Source: a virus
IMG/VR virus record: IMGVR_UViG_3300046538_000057
Span: 1-52,397 of that record
DNA: 52,397 nucleotides
Direction: 5' to 3' (one strand)
Under the pieces are notes generated by a model that was not told the DNA's origin, did no database searches, and worked only from the letters and a program-made list of their open reading frames with translations. Positions 30,819 through 38,567 of the stretch are shown one piece after another. The position numbers and the translations under genes were made by a program. The number at the start of each line of letters is the position of its first letter. Position 1 is the stretch's first letter.

Positions 30819-31391
30819 TTATCGAATGCAGGTCTCTATCTCTTCAGCAACAGCGTTCAGCGAGCGCGCGACATCCTCAGACCCGCCGCCAATCATCACA
30901 TGCACCGGACTGTAGCCCGCGTTGACCATGGAACCGGCATCGAGCTGCGCCTGCTGAATGCCAGCAAACAGGTATTTCCGTTCAGGGCCAGAGCTCTTGA
31001 TGGTCACGGTGTAGCGCACGGATCGCGAAACCATGGCGCTGGTGTAACCTGTCTCGCCCTTTGCCACGACACTGGACTCATCGGGCGCCACGTACTGAAT
31101 GGCGCCGCCGCCGCCCACTTCACGGTTGCTCCCGGCTTGGTAATAGTTGCCCGTGTGCACACCCATGAAGGTTTTCGACGAGTCGCTGAGCGATACCGGG
31201 TCATTCCTGACGGCACCGGCTGCGCACGCGGCCATCTTTCCTGGCGCCGCCGGGCCTGACCCGCTCACCTCGAATGACTTGAGGTAATTGCCGTCAAGAC
31301 CTGGCTCGCCGTACTTGTACAGGTTTTGGGTGCCAGAGGCGCACCCACCCAGGGCGACCAACACCAACACAACCGCTGCAATCCTGAACAT
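30819..31391 (-). CDS. Predicted lipoprotein inserted in the tail operon
   Basis: 190 residues. The N-terminus FRIAAVVLVLVALGGCASG is a signal peptide with lipobox LGGC (Cys17), so the mature protein should be lipid-anchored in the host envelope, not in the virion. The rest is Gly/Ser-rich and beta-like (TGNYYQAGSNREVGGGGAIQ), ending in two Cys-poor helices. Lambda has no gene between GT and H. A -10 like TATATT (31419-31424) upstream and the terminator at 30779 bracket it as an independent unit, a moron. Surface exclusion by blocking the receptor is a plausible role, as known for phage lipoproteins such as Cor and Llp. Confidence 0.75.
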   Translation of the reverse strand: MFRIAAVVLVLVALGGCASGTQNLYKYGEPGLDGNYLKSFEVSGSGPAAPGKMAACAAGAVRNDPVSLSDSSKTFMGVHTGNYYQAGSNREVGGGGAIQYVAPDESSVVAKGETGYTSAMVSRSVRYTVTIKSSGPERKYLFAGIQQAQLDAGSMVNAGYSPVHVMIGGGSEDVARSLNAVAEEIETCIR

Positions 31392-31442
31392 TCCCTTTCT
31401 CCCTTGCGTGATTCAAGCAATATAGCATCACACAGGCGCGGT

Positions 31443-31763
31443 TCATTCTTCCTCTTCTGCTTTGAGGCATAGCGCATCGAGGGTATAGACCACTTCGTCG
31501 ATCTCACTGCGCGGCATAGCGGGCGGGTGCGCCTCCAGCCAATCCGAAATTTCCCGGGCTGACAGCGGCAGAGGGAAAGCGCCAGCCATCGACGAGACAA
31601 ACCGACGGCCGCGGGTGATGTTGCGGAACGTGCTCAGCAGATAGCCGGTCATCGGGTCCGTTTCCGGCTCATCCGGGACCGCCATGTTCAGCCTCTGATA
31701 GATCAGTCGCCGCTTTTCGGTGTCGCCGCCCCACTCTTTTTCCCACTCGAAGCGGGCAACGAC
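31443..31763 (-). CDS. Tail assembly chaperone extension (lambda T-like, -1 frame)
   Basis: 106 codons that continue the chaperone in the -1 frame after the slippery sequence GGGAAAG. The region VVARFEWEKEWGGDTEKRRL, between the slip site and the first internal ATG (31685), looks like real protein, which argues for frameshifting over independent initiation. The fusion would be about 243 residues (137 + 106). In lambda the GT fusion binds the tape measure protein and the tail tube protein. Confidence 0.75.
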   Translation of the reverse strand, partial: VVARFEWEKEWGGDTEKRRLIYQRLNMAVPDEPETDPMTGYLLSTFRNITRGRRFVSSMAGAFPLPLSAREISDWLEAHPPAMPRSEIDEVVYTLDALCLKAEEEE

Positions 31764-32173
31764 TTTCCCACGGTCTCGGCCAGGGCCTTCTGCGCCTCCA
31801 CGGCCGCTGTCGACGACTCGCGCAGGACGAACAGGAAGAACTCGAGGTTGGCGTCGAGCATCTGCTCGGCAGCTGCGGCGCTGTATGCCAGCGGGTTATC
31901 GTCCGCATCCAGCACGCCAGCCCAGTCCTTGACGATGAACTGGCTCAGCAGTCGGCACTGGGTCTGGTGCTCGGTCGTCTCGCCGTCGATCACACCCACG
32001 ACACCAGTTCCGAACTGGGCGTCAGCATTGCGCAGCTTGCGGCGTTCGCGCTCAAGGGCGACCGCGTATTCAGGGTTATCAATTCGTGCCAGCAACACCT
32101 TGGTGTCTTCGTCATAGGCGACCCATTTGGTGTCCGAGACGTTCTGGTCTTTTTTGGTCAGTCGCAAAGCCAT
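31703..32173 (-). CDS. Tail assembly chaperone (lambda G-like)
   Basis: 156 residues. It lies between the tail tube gene and the tape measure gene, the position of G in lambda. The C-terminal part is Lys/Ala/Ser-rich and of low complexity after residue 137, as expected for the little-constrained end read when no frameshift occurs. The body (LRLTKKDQNVSDTKWVAYDE, LEFFLFVLRESSTAAVEAQK) resembles Pseudomonas phage tail chaperones. Confidence 0.82.
   Translation of the reverse strand: MALRLTKKDQNVSDTKWVAYDEDTKVLLARIDNPEYAVALERERRKLRNADAQFGTGVVGVIDGETTEHQTQCRLLSQFIVKDWAGVLDADDNPLAYSAAAAEQMLDANLEFFLFVLRESSTAAVEAQKALAETVGKSLPASSGKKSGAATPKSGD
31763..31769 (-). promoter_or_regulatory. Programmed -1 ribosomal frameshift site GGGAAAG
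   Basis: Read on the minus strand as G-GGA-AAG in the chaperone frame, exactly the heptamer and phase used by lambda G/GT. The -1 frame stays open for 106 codons beyond it. Confidence 0.8.
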
Positions 32174-32250
32174 GGTTATTCCTCACGCCACGCCGAAAAG
32201 GACCGCCCCGGCTGGCGTTGGTGCCGGGGCAGTCAAGGGGTGAATCGGTG

Positions 32251-33411
32251 TTACGAGACGGTGATGGTCGACGTGCTGAGCTTCGTGCCGTCGTACTTGC
32301 TGGTCGCGGTGATGGTCGCCGAACCGGATGCCACGCCAGTGACCAGGCCGGTCGAGCTGACGGTTGCCTTGCTCGGTGCGCTGCTGGTCCAGTTGACGCC
32401 TTGCGGTGCGCCGGCCGGAGCCACGGTCGCAGTCAGCTGCTGAGTGCCAGCGACGGCGATGGTTGCAGTACCTGGGGACACGGTGACGCTGGTCGGGGCC
32501 ACGTATGGCGCGCGGGTGATGGTCGGGGCGAGCTTGGCCACGGTGTAATTCAGGGTCAGCTCGATCAGATCCTTTTTGCCGCCGCTCGGCAGCTCGCCGT
32601 CGACTTCCACCGCCGGGAAACTAAAGGTGTACTTGTTGCCCACGCTGTCGGTGATCGGGAACTCGACCGCCACCGGTTTACGGGTGAAGGTGTTCTTCCA
32701 GATGCCCCATGCCGTTGCCGACCAGGCCAGTGTGATGGTGCCGGTGATGGCCGCCTCGGTGGCGATCTGCGCACCCGGACCCATCTTGTCGGTGCCGATG
32801 CAGCGCTGAGCCTGTAGGCCGTTGTCCAGGCTGATGGTCATGGCCGAGACGCAGGCCTGGCCTTCCATCGAGGCGCCATCAATCAGGAGGGTGCCGACGT
32901 TGCCGTTGCTCATGAATGGGGTGGTCGTCGGACCGGCCGGCGCTAGCACGATCGGCGCGTTGCTGTCGGTGTAGTCCAGGCAGGCCGTGCCGAAGGTGAC
33001 AGTGACCTTGCCGTCGCTCGGGATGTCCAGGGCGAACGTCGGGATGTGCACGCCCTTGAACAGGGAGTAAACGCCAACGTCCATGTAGCCCTTGGCGATG
33101 CTGAAGGTATGGCGAACTTCGCCCACGGTCAGCACGTTGCTGGTCCACGCACCGTAGAAAGCGGCTTCCAGCAGCTTGTCGAAGCTGCCATAGGACAGTT
33201 CGGCCGTCAGGTCGCCGCCGATGTCGGTACTGGTGACCACGGAACCCTGGTTGATGCGCGAGTCGGTGATCTCGTCGCTGGTTGCCGTGTTGACGGTCGG
33301 GGTCATGGCATTGCCGGTCAGCCGTAGCGTGTCCCAGGTGCCGGTGGTCGGGGTTACGCCTGGCGTCACCTCGGGAATCAGGTAACTCGTTACTTTTGCG
33401 CCGGAGCTCAT
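32251..33411 (-). CDS. Major tail tube protein with C-terminal Ig-like (Big_2) domain
   Basis: 386 residues from ATG 33411; a GTG nine bases upstream has a worse ribosome-binding site distance. Residues 1-290 are the tube domain (SYLIPEVTPGVTPTTGTWDT, SFDKLLEAAFYGAW). About 305-386 is a bacterial Ig-like group 2 domain (TSVTVSPGTATIAVAGTQQL, VNWTSSAPSKATVSSTGLVT). Lambda gpV also ends in a Big_2 domain that decorates the tail surface and aids binding to cells. A terminator and ribosome-binding site module precedes it. Confidence 0.92.
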   Translation of the reverse strand: MSSGAKVTSYLIPEVTPGVTPTTGTWDTLRLTGNAMTPTVNTATSDEITDSRINQGSVVTSTDIGGDLTAELSYGSFDKLLEAAFYGAWTSNVLTVGEVRHTFSIAKGYMDVGVYSLFKGVHIPTFALDIPSDGKVTVTFGTACLDYTDSNAPIVLAPAGPTTTPFMSNGNVGTLLIDGASMEGQACVSAMTISLDNGLQAQRCIGTDKMGPGAQIATEAAITGTITLAWSATAWGIWKNTFTRKPVAVEFPITDSVGNKYTFSFPAVEVDGELPSGGKKDLIELTLNYTVAKLAPTITRAPYVAPTSVTVSPGTATIAVAGTQQLTATVAPAGAPQGVNWTSSAPSKATVSSTGLVTGVASGSATITATSKYDGTKLSTSTITVS

Positions 33412-33433
33412 GTTTTCCACCTTTGTGTAGGCA

Positions 33434-33456
33434 TAAAAAAACCCGCTCAGGGCGGG
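33434..33456 (-). terminator. Terminator between late genes, before the tail tube gene
   Basis: On the minus strand CCCGC-CCTGA-GCGGG is followed by T8. The tube gene ribosome-binding site AAAGGTGG follows within 20 bases. Confidence 0.82.
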
Positions 33457-33475
33457 CGGGATAGGTGTTGCTGGA

Positions 33476-33868
33476 TCAGCCGGCGCGGAACCGGATGTTT
33501 ACGTTGACCTGATAGAAGCCCTCGAACTCGCCGGCTGGGATCTGGCTCGCCTCCATACATTCGAGGTCGCCCGACTGCCAGTAGGCAAAGTGCGCTTCGA
33601 GCTGATCCGACAGGACGTTGAGCGCCTTGGTCCCGGTGCCGATCCGGGCGAAGCATTGGATGCTGATCTGCCCAGGCTTGCGGGTGTATGGCTTGTCAGC
33701 CATGCCAGCCATGAAGGCCGTTGCGTGTTGGATGCTCAGGCGGCACCAGAGGCCGTCAGCCGGCGGCGTGAATGTCGGGGTGTTCGGGTAGTCGATGCTC
33801 GACTGCGGCAGGCCGACAAAGGCGACCATGCGCGCCGTGATCAGCTTGCGAATGTCTTCATAGGTCAT
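33476..33868 (-). CDS. Tail terminator protein (lambda U-like)
   Basis: 130 residues from ATG 33868, which overlaps the preceding stop. MTYEDIRKLITARMVAFVGL at the start, PTFTPPADGLWCRLSIQHAT in the middle and FEGFYQVNVNIRFRAG at the end fit the DUF4128/tail terminator family. It sits directly before the tail tube gene, as U precedes V in lambda, and would cap the tail tube. Confidence 0.8.
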   Translation of the reverse strand: MTYEDIRKLITARMVAFVGLPQSSIDYPNTPTFTPPADGLWCRLSIQHATAFMAGMADKPYTRKPGQISIQCFARIGTGTKALNVLSDQLEAHFAYWQSGDLECMEASQIPAGEFEGFYQVNVNIRFRAG

Positions 33869-34440
33869 CGGTAGGCCTCTGATACGCCAATCCATGCCAG
33901 GTCATAGACGCCGCCTGGGGCCTGGGTCGAATGCCCAAGCTCGAGCATTTCGCCGTAGGGGCTGTTCGTCTGGATGTAGATCACGGGGTAATTTCCTGAC
34001 GCCTTGATCATCATCGCGCCTTTGTTGATGGTGTCGCGGCCGGACGGATCGACGTTTTCGGCGACCGTGAAGTCAGGCGAGCCCACCGATACGATGTGAC
34101 TGCCGCGGAACGTCCCGCCGATGTAGCCCTTGCCGGCGGCCTTGGCATCGACAAAGAAGTTCTCCTTTCGCTCGCGCTGGGTCAGCTTCTTGAATTGCTT
34201 CTTGCCGGTATTGGTCGCGTTGCGGGTGTCGACGTTGGCGTCGTAGGCATCAGCCAGGGCCGTGTTCTGCGCTCGAAGCTCGGTGTTGGCCTTCCACAAA
34301 TCCGGGTTGCCCACGGGCGATCGGTTGACGACTTCGGTCAGCATCGCCATAGCAATCACGCGTACATGCTGCGTCACGTCCTCGTCGATCTGGTCGGCGA
34401 AGTCGCTAAGGCTATGGCTCCATCCAGCTTTGGCGTTCAT
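33865..34440 (-). CDS. Tail completion protein (HK97 gp10-like)
   Basis: 191 residues. LTEVVNRSPVGNPDLWKANT and SPYGEMLELGHSTQAPGGVY are the blocks seen in HK97 gp10/lambda Z-type tail completion proteins. It lies between head-tail adaptor genes and the tail terminator, and would help join tail to head. Four-base overlap with the terminator gene. Confidence 0.82.
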   Translation of the reverse strand: MNAKAGWSHSLSDFADQIDEDVTQHVRVIAMAMLTEVVNRSPVGNPDLWKANTELRAQNTALADAYDANVDTRNATNTGKKQFKKLTQRERKENFFVDAKAAGKGYIGGTFRGSHIVSVGSPDFTVAENVDPSGRDTINKGAMMIKASGNYPVIYIQTNSPYGEMLELGHSTQAPGGVYDLAWIGVSEAYR

Positions 34441-34797
34441 TTACGTCTTCCTCAGCTGGATCTCGTAATGGGCGCCAGCCGGGTCGGCCTGGACATTGAT
34501 CACGCTGAAACCGTTGATCTTATGACCTACGGCAGGCGTTCCGGTCGTCTCGTTGGTCAGCGCGATCAGCAGCTGGTCGGTGGCAAGAATGTTGATTCCG
34601 TCCACGGCCTGAGACTTGAAGGCGTCCATCACGCCGCGCCCGGTGTAGGCGATGACTACCGGGTCGGTGCTGGTTTCCTCGACCGGGTCCCAGGTGCCTG
34701 GCAGCGTAATGCCGCCACTGAACGGCACGACCGCGTCAGCCAGATCGGTATCGAATGCCTCGGCCAGATCGGCCTGAATCTCTTCGCGCATTCCCAT
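34441..34797 (-). CDS. Head-tail adaptor protein
   Basis: 118 residues, beta-rich (GITLPGTWDPVEETSTDPVV, GHKINGFSVINVQADPAGAH). The C-terminal strand pattern is common to stopper proteins of the SPP1 gp16/lambda FII type. It lies between the connector and the tail completion protein. The function is inferred from position. Confidence 0.7.
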   Translation of the reverse strand: MGMREEIQADLAEAFDTDLADAVVPFSGGITLPGTWDPVEETSTDPVVIAYTGRGVMDAFKSQAVDGINILATDQLLIALTNETTGTPAVGHKINGFSVINVQADPAGAHYEIQLRKT

Positions 34798-34800
34798 GGG

Positions 34801-35190
34801 TCACCTGTACACGTCGAAGCCAAAGGACGACCGAAGCCATGGGTTCAGCAGCGCCAGAGCGAACTGGATGCCATCGGCCTGGGCCTTGGTAGAACTGGAA
34901 TCGATCGTGCCGAACGTCTTCGAGGTCGTTACCGATCCCGCCTTGACGGTCTTGGCCTCCAGCGATCCAGACGTCTGCTGCTGATACAGGACGCCATCGG
35001 CGGCACACTTGGCCAGCTCCGCCCCTGCCTGTTTGACCTCGGCAGGGATCGCATCCATGTCGACACCGGAGAGGTTCAGCGAGGTCAGATAGGCATTGGC
35101 CTGCATGACGGCGCGGTCTTTCTTCTCTGGAGTGGTCCAGTCGGTGCCGAGGATGGTATCCACGTCGGCCACAGTGATGTAGGTAGCCAT
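34801..35190 (-). CDS. Head-tail connector protein
   Basis: 129 residues. The N-terminus (ITVADVDTILGTDWTTPEKK) and a helical core with many Ala fit the gp6/gp15-type connectors that sit under the portal; such proteins are sometimes annotated as DnaT-like. The C-terminus ends in an aromatic block (LNPWLRSSFGFDVYR). It starts right after a gap behind the capsid genes. Confidence 0.7.
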   Translation of the reverse strand: MATYITVADVDTILGTDWTTPEKKDRAVMQANAYLTSLNLSGVDMDAIPAEVKQAGAELAKCAADGVLYQQQTSGSLEAKTVKAGSVTTSKTFGTIDSSSTKAQADGIQFALALLNPWLRSSFGFDVYR

Positions 35191-35229
35191 CCGGCCTCCG
35201 GTTGAATGAGTGGGGCCGTAGCCCCGGTG

Positions 35230-35709
35230 TTACGCCTTGGCGTCAGGCTTGGCCTTCACGGCCTTCTCGACGCGATCGGCTTCGGCCTTCTTCAGCGCAT
35301 CGACCTCTTCCTGCAGGGCGTTGCGCTCCTGGGCGATCTGATCGCGACTGTCTGCCAGTTCGGTCATGCCGGCGTGGATCTTGGTCAGCACGTCGAATAG
35401 GCGCGATGCCAGTTCGCCGCCTTCAGGCCGTTCCAGGGTGCCAGCTTCCAGACCGGTCACCAGCACGCCAGCGGCGGCCAGATCAGCACGCAGCTGCTCG
35501 ATCTCGTCCTGAGACAGGCCGGCATCGGCAACCACAACGACAGGCAGCTCTTTCAGCTTCACCTTTGGCGACTTCTCGCATTCACCGTCGCGACTCTCGG
35601 TCACGTTGGCGTCGACGATGCGCAGACCGAGCTTCTTGGCGATGGCCTTCACGTCGTCTTCGTAGCGGTGAAACGGGCCCGGCAGATACCAGGTGTTCTT
35701 ATCGGTCAT
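35230..35709 (-). CDS. Structural-region hypothetical protein
   Basis: 159 residues, with an alpha/beta N-terminal part (AIAKKLGLRIVDANVTESRD, KLKELPVVVVADAGLSQDE) and a coiled-coil, Lys/Ala-rich C-terminal part. It lies between the capsid and connector genes. It may be a decoration or head-stabilising protein, or an accessory protein; nothing in the sequence decides. Confidence 0.6.
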   Translation of the reverse strand: MTDKNTWYLPGPFHRYEDDVKAIAKKLGLRIVDANVTESRDGECEKSPKVKLKELPVVVVADAGLSQDEIEQLRADLAAAGVLVTGLEAGTLERPEGGELASRLFDVLTKIHAGMTELADSRDQIAQERNALQEEVDALKKAEADRVEKAVKAKPDAKA

Positions 35710-35757
35710 GCTTGATCCTCAGCCGCGCCAGGCTGCCCCGGCGCGGTATTCAGTGGG

Positions 35758-36726
35758 TTACTTGGAAGCGTCACCGATCAGAGCGACACCGGCGGTGTGC
35801 TTGATGCTGGTAGCGGTCTTGTCCCAGTTGGTGCCGGTGGCCAGCTCTGCGTCGGTCGGGGATTTGCCGCCGGCAGTGACATCCCAGGTGTAACCCTTCA
35901 GACCCAGGCCGAAGGTGTAATCGACTTGGATGGTGGTCTCGATGCGCTCCTTGCCGTTCGTGGTGTCGACGTTCGAGACCTGGTCGCGAGCGTCGTGAAC
36001 CAGTGCGGCGCCCGACACCAGAGACAGGATGATCTCTTTGTTCGGCGTACCAGCCTGAGCCAGCGCCGGGGCGTCGGTTACGACGGAGACCTTGCCGAGG
36101 ATGTCGACGACGCGGACGTTACCGGCCTGGAACAGCTGCGCGGCGTTGGCCAGGTTCTGACCTACCAGCTTGTGGTAGGTGGTGCCCTGCATGATCTGGG
36201 CAACCAGGTTCTGCGAAGCATCGCCAAACTTGGCGTGAGCGTTGTTCAGGGCGGCTTGAGTGATGCCGAGGGTGGCCGACACGTCGTTGACTGCGGACGC
36301 CTGAGCGGTGATCGCGGCCACCAGCGCAGCGATGGCGGTGTTCAGCTGGTCTTTCAGCAGGATCTCGGCGAAGGCGCGCGATGCGACCTCGATGCCCTGC
36401 ACGGTTGGGCGCTGGAGCCAGGTCATCTGGGATGGCTCGTAGCGGATTGGACCGAAGCCACCAGCAACCTTGACCGTGGCGTTTTTCAGCTCGGTCAGGT
36501 CGGTGACAGCTGCTGCACCGTTGGCAGCGTAGCGATCGACGCGGCGCTGGGCAGCGGCCAGAGTCTGGAAGAACGACTCTTGCAGGAAGTCACCGGTGAA
36601 GCCGTCCGGCGACAGGATGATCGCGCCATTGCTGGCAGCGTTGAACGCAGCGGTCATCTGGTCCAGGGATTCCAGCGCAGCCGGCATGATGTATTCGTTG
36701 AACACTTGCATTTGAGACAGGGACAT
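35758..36726 (-). CDS. Major capsid protein
   Basis: 322 residues, preceded by a scaffold gene 12 bp upstream, the standard order. The N-terminus SLSQMQVFNEYIMPAALESL and the segment YEPSQMTWLQRPTVQGIEVA are typical of capsid proteins from portal-DUF4055 phages. An Ala-rich insertion follows near 130-180. It should adopt the HK97 fold. There is no sign of a protease domain in the neighbouring scaffold gene. Confidence 0.85.
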   Translation of the reverse strand: MSLSQMQVFNEYIMPAALESLDQMTAAFNAASNGAIILSPDGFTGDFLQESFFQTLAAAQRRVDRYAANGAAAVTDLTELKNATVKVAGGFGPIRYEPSQMTWLQRPTVQGIEVASRAFAEILLKDQLNTAIAALVAAITAQASAVNDVSATLGITQAALNNAHAKFGDASQNLVAQIMQGTTYHKLVGQNLANAAQLFQAGNVRVVDILGKVSVVTDAPALAQAGTPNKEIILSLVSGAALVHDARDQVSNVDTTNGKERIETTIQVDYTFGLGLKGYTWDVTAGGKSPTDAELATGTNWDKTATSIKHTAGVALIGDASK

Positions 36727-36738
36727 AAAGTCAATCCT

Positions 36739-37449
36739 TTACTTGAGGGGGAGGTCTGGGTACTTGCTTGCGATCGCTTTGGTGCGCTCGTCTTTGTTGC
36801 CGCCGATGTTGCCTTGTGCGGCCCCGCCGCCTTTACCTGCACCGCCGGCCCCGCCGCCAGATGCTTTGCTACCAGCGATCAGCGGGCCGAAGGCCGGATC
36901 GTTGGTGAATTCTGCTTTCAGCTCGTCCAGCGTTGACGCCGAGAGCTTGCCGGAGGCGTCCAGCACGACGACGGTGGGTTTACCGTCACGTTGCTCGACA
37001 CTCAGCCGGCGTTCGATGTGGGGGAGCAATGCCTTGGCGCTACCCGGGATTGCCAGAGTGGTGGCGATATCGGTAGCGGTGCGGCCTACAGTCAGATCCC
37101 GGATCTGGCCTTGCAGGGCGCTGTTGGTGCTTTCCAGCTGGCCGGACAGCTCAGCCTCGCGGCGGGCGTACTTCTCGGACCAGGACTTCTCGAGCTCTTC
37201 GACGTTGCCGGACTTGCGTGCCGCCTCTTCACGCTCGGTGCGCGCCGCCTCTTCAGCTTCGCGACGGGCCTTCTCGGCCGCTTTCTTCTCGCTCAGCAGT
37301 TCCTCGACCTTCGACTTCAGGCCGCTCACGTCTTCAGGTTGCGGCAGGCCTTCGATGTTCAGGACGTACTTGCCGCCCTTCTCGACGTACATGGTCTGGA
37401 TGGCTTCGTCGACGCCTTCGAGGGTGTCAAGGGTGAATTTCAAGGTCAT
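36739..37449 (-). CDS. Capsid scaffolding protein
   Basis: 236 residues, with a Glu/Arg/Ala coiled coil at about 40-120 (EELLSEKKAAEKARREAEEA), then a compact helical part and a Gly/Ala-rich linker (SKASGGGAGGAGKGGGAAQG) before a basic end. This composition and the position just before the capsid gene fit a scaffold that is removed at maturation. Confidence 0.85.
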   Translation of the reverse strand: MTLKFTLDTLEGVDEAIQTMYVEKGGKYVLNIEGLPQPEDVSGLKSKVEELLSEKKAAEKARREAEEAARTEREEAARKSGNVEELEKSWSEKYARREAELSGQLESTNSALQGQIRDLTVGRTATDIATTLAIPGSAKALLPHIERRLSVEQRDGKPTVVVLDASGKLSASTLDELKAEFTNDPAFGPLIAGSKASGGGAGGAGKGGGAAQGNIGGNKDERTKAIASKYPDLPLK

Positions 37450-37523
37450 TGCTGTCTCCCAGAGACTTGGTGCAGGCCCTGCCTGCGGAATTGAGGCCAG
37501 TTATGAGGCTGGCCGGTGACTTG

Positions 37524-38567
37524 TTAGAGACCCGCACGCTCGAAAGCAGCAGCCTCTTTTTCGCGCAACTGAGCAAGGGTTAGCGTCTTGCCAGAGTCGT
37601 CAACAAACTTATCCAGGGTTAACTCGCCCTTCGTGAAAAGCTCGTAACGATTAGGCCCCAGCACGTCGCGCTGAAACGATGCAGGCTGACGGGATAGCCA
37701 TTCCTGATAGGTGGTCTTGCTCGATACCAGTTCGGCCCCGTTCGGCCCGACAGCGGGGCGCGTGGAGCCTTTGATCTCGCGGGCGTATTCAGCCTTGAGC
37801 ACTGGCGCGGTGGCCGTCCTGCAATTCCAGTGGAAAGGAGGCTTTGGCGCGTCGAACGGGAACACCTTCTGATCCACCTGGCGGCAGAAAGGAGAGGTTT
37901 TTCCGTCCAAAGTTGCAATTGCTCGCCACCCTTCGAGGATGTCGTCGTTCGCCTTCAGCACTTCCATGCGCGCCGTCGATGCGACGTGGTTGGTCATGGT
38001 GCGAACCAATGCTGACGCCTGATCCTGCTGCATCTGGTGAACGCTGGTGAGGCGCCCGCCAATCTGCTGGCTGGTCTCGCCCAGGGCAGAACCTATCTGG
38101 ATCTCGCCGATGATCTCGGCGGCCTTCTTGGTCCCGAACTGGTCAAGCGCGCCACTGATGCTGATCCGCTGCAGGCCCTTGCGCGCCTCCAGTTCCAACG
38201 GGTCGGCCAGCGCAGCCGCGGCGACCATTTCAGGCGCCGGGACATTGAACTGAACAACCGCCTTGACCGCCTTTCCGAGCATGGTCGCGTTGAATTCGGC
38301 CTCGTAAGCGCCGAAGTCGGCCAGATCCATGACGACCTGACCCTTCATGTCGCCGTAGATGGCCGCCAGATCGCCGGACAGCGCGTCAATCTGCGAGGCA
38401 TACCGCTTGGTGCCGTATGCGCTCAATCCTGCCGCTACGCGCTCCTTGGCGGTGCTGATCGCCATGATGATGAACTTTGCCGCCCGCTTCAGATTGCCGC
38501 CGGCATAGCGCTGCGTGTAAATGGCGTGACGGGTGACCGCATCAGCCAAGAAGCCTTCGGCACTCAT
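37524..38567 (-). CDS. MuF-type minor head protein
   Basis: 347 residues. About 205-255 carries the MuF/SPP1 gp7 signature: ATLDGKTSPFCRQVDQKVFP, with Asp-Gly then Cys, and the following PPFHWNCRTA. Such proteins bind the portal inside the head and may be injected with the DNA. The start overlaps the portal stop by four bases. Confidence 0.9.
   Translation of the reverse strand: MSAEGFLADAVTRHAIYTQRYAGGNLKRAAKFIIMAISTAKERVAAGLSAYGTKRYASQIDALSGDLAAIYGDMKGQVVMDLADFGAYEAEFNATMLGKAVKAVVQFNVPAPEMVAAAALADPLELEARKGLQRISISGALDQFGTKKAAEIIGEIQIGSALGETSQQIGGRLTSVHQMQQDQASALVRTMTNHVASTARMEVLKANDDILEGWRAIATLDGKTSPFCRQVDQKVFPFDAPKPPFHWNCRTATAPVLKAEYAREIKGSTRPAVGPNGAELVSSKTTYQEWLSRQPASFQRDVLGPNRYELFTKGELTLDKFVDDSGKTLTLAQLREKEAAAFERAGL

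Noticed and set aside
31443-31685. Independent gene starting at ATG 31685
   Set aside because: The -1 frame is protein-like well before this ATG and a GGGAAAG slip site explains its translation.
36712-36729. GACAGGGAC near the capsid start as another operator
   Set aside because: The second arm and the four-base spacing are missing; it encodes the start of the capsid protein.
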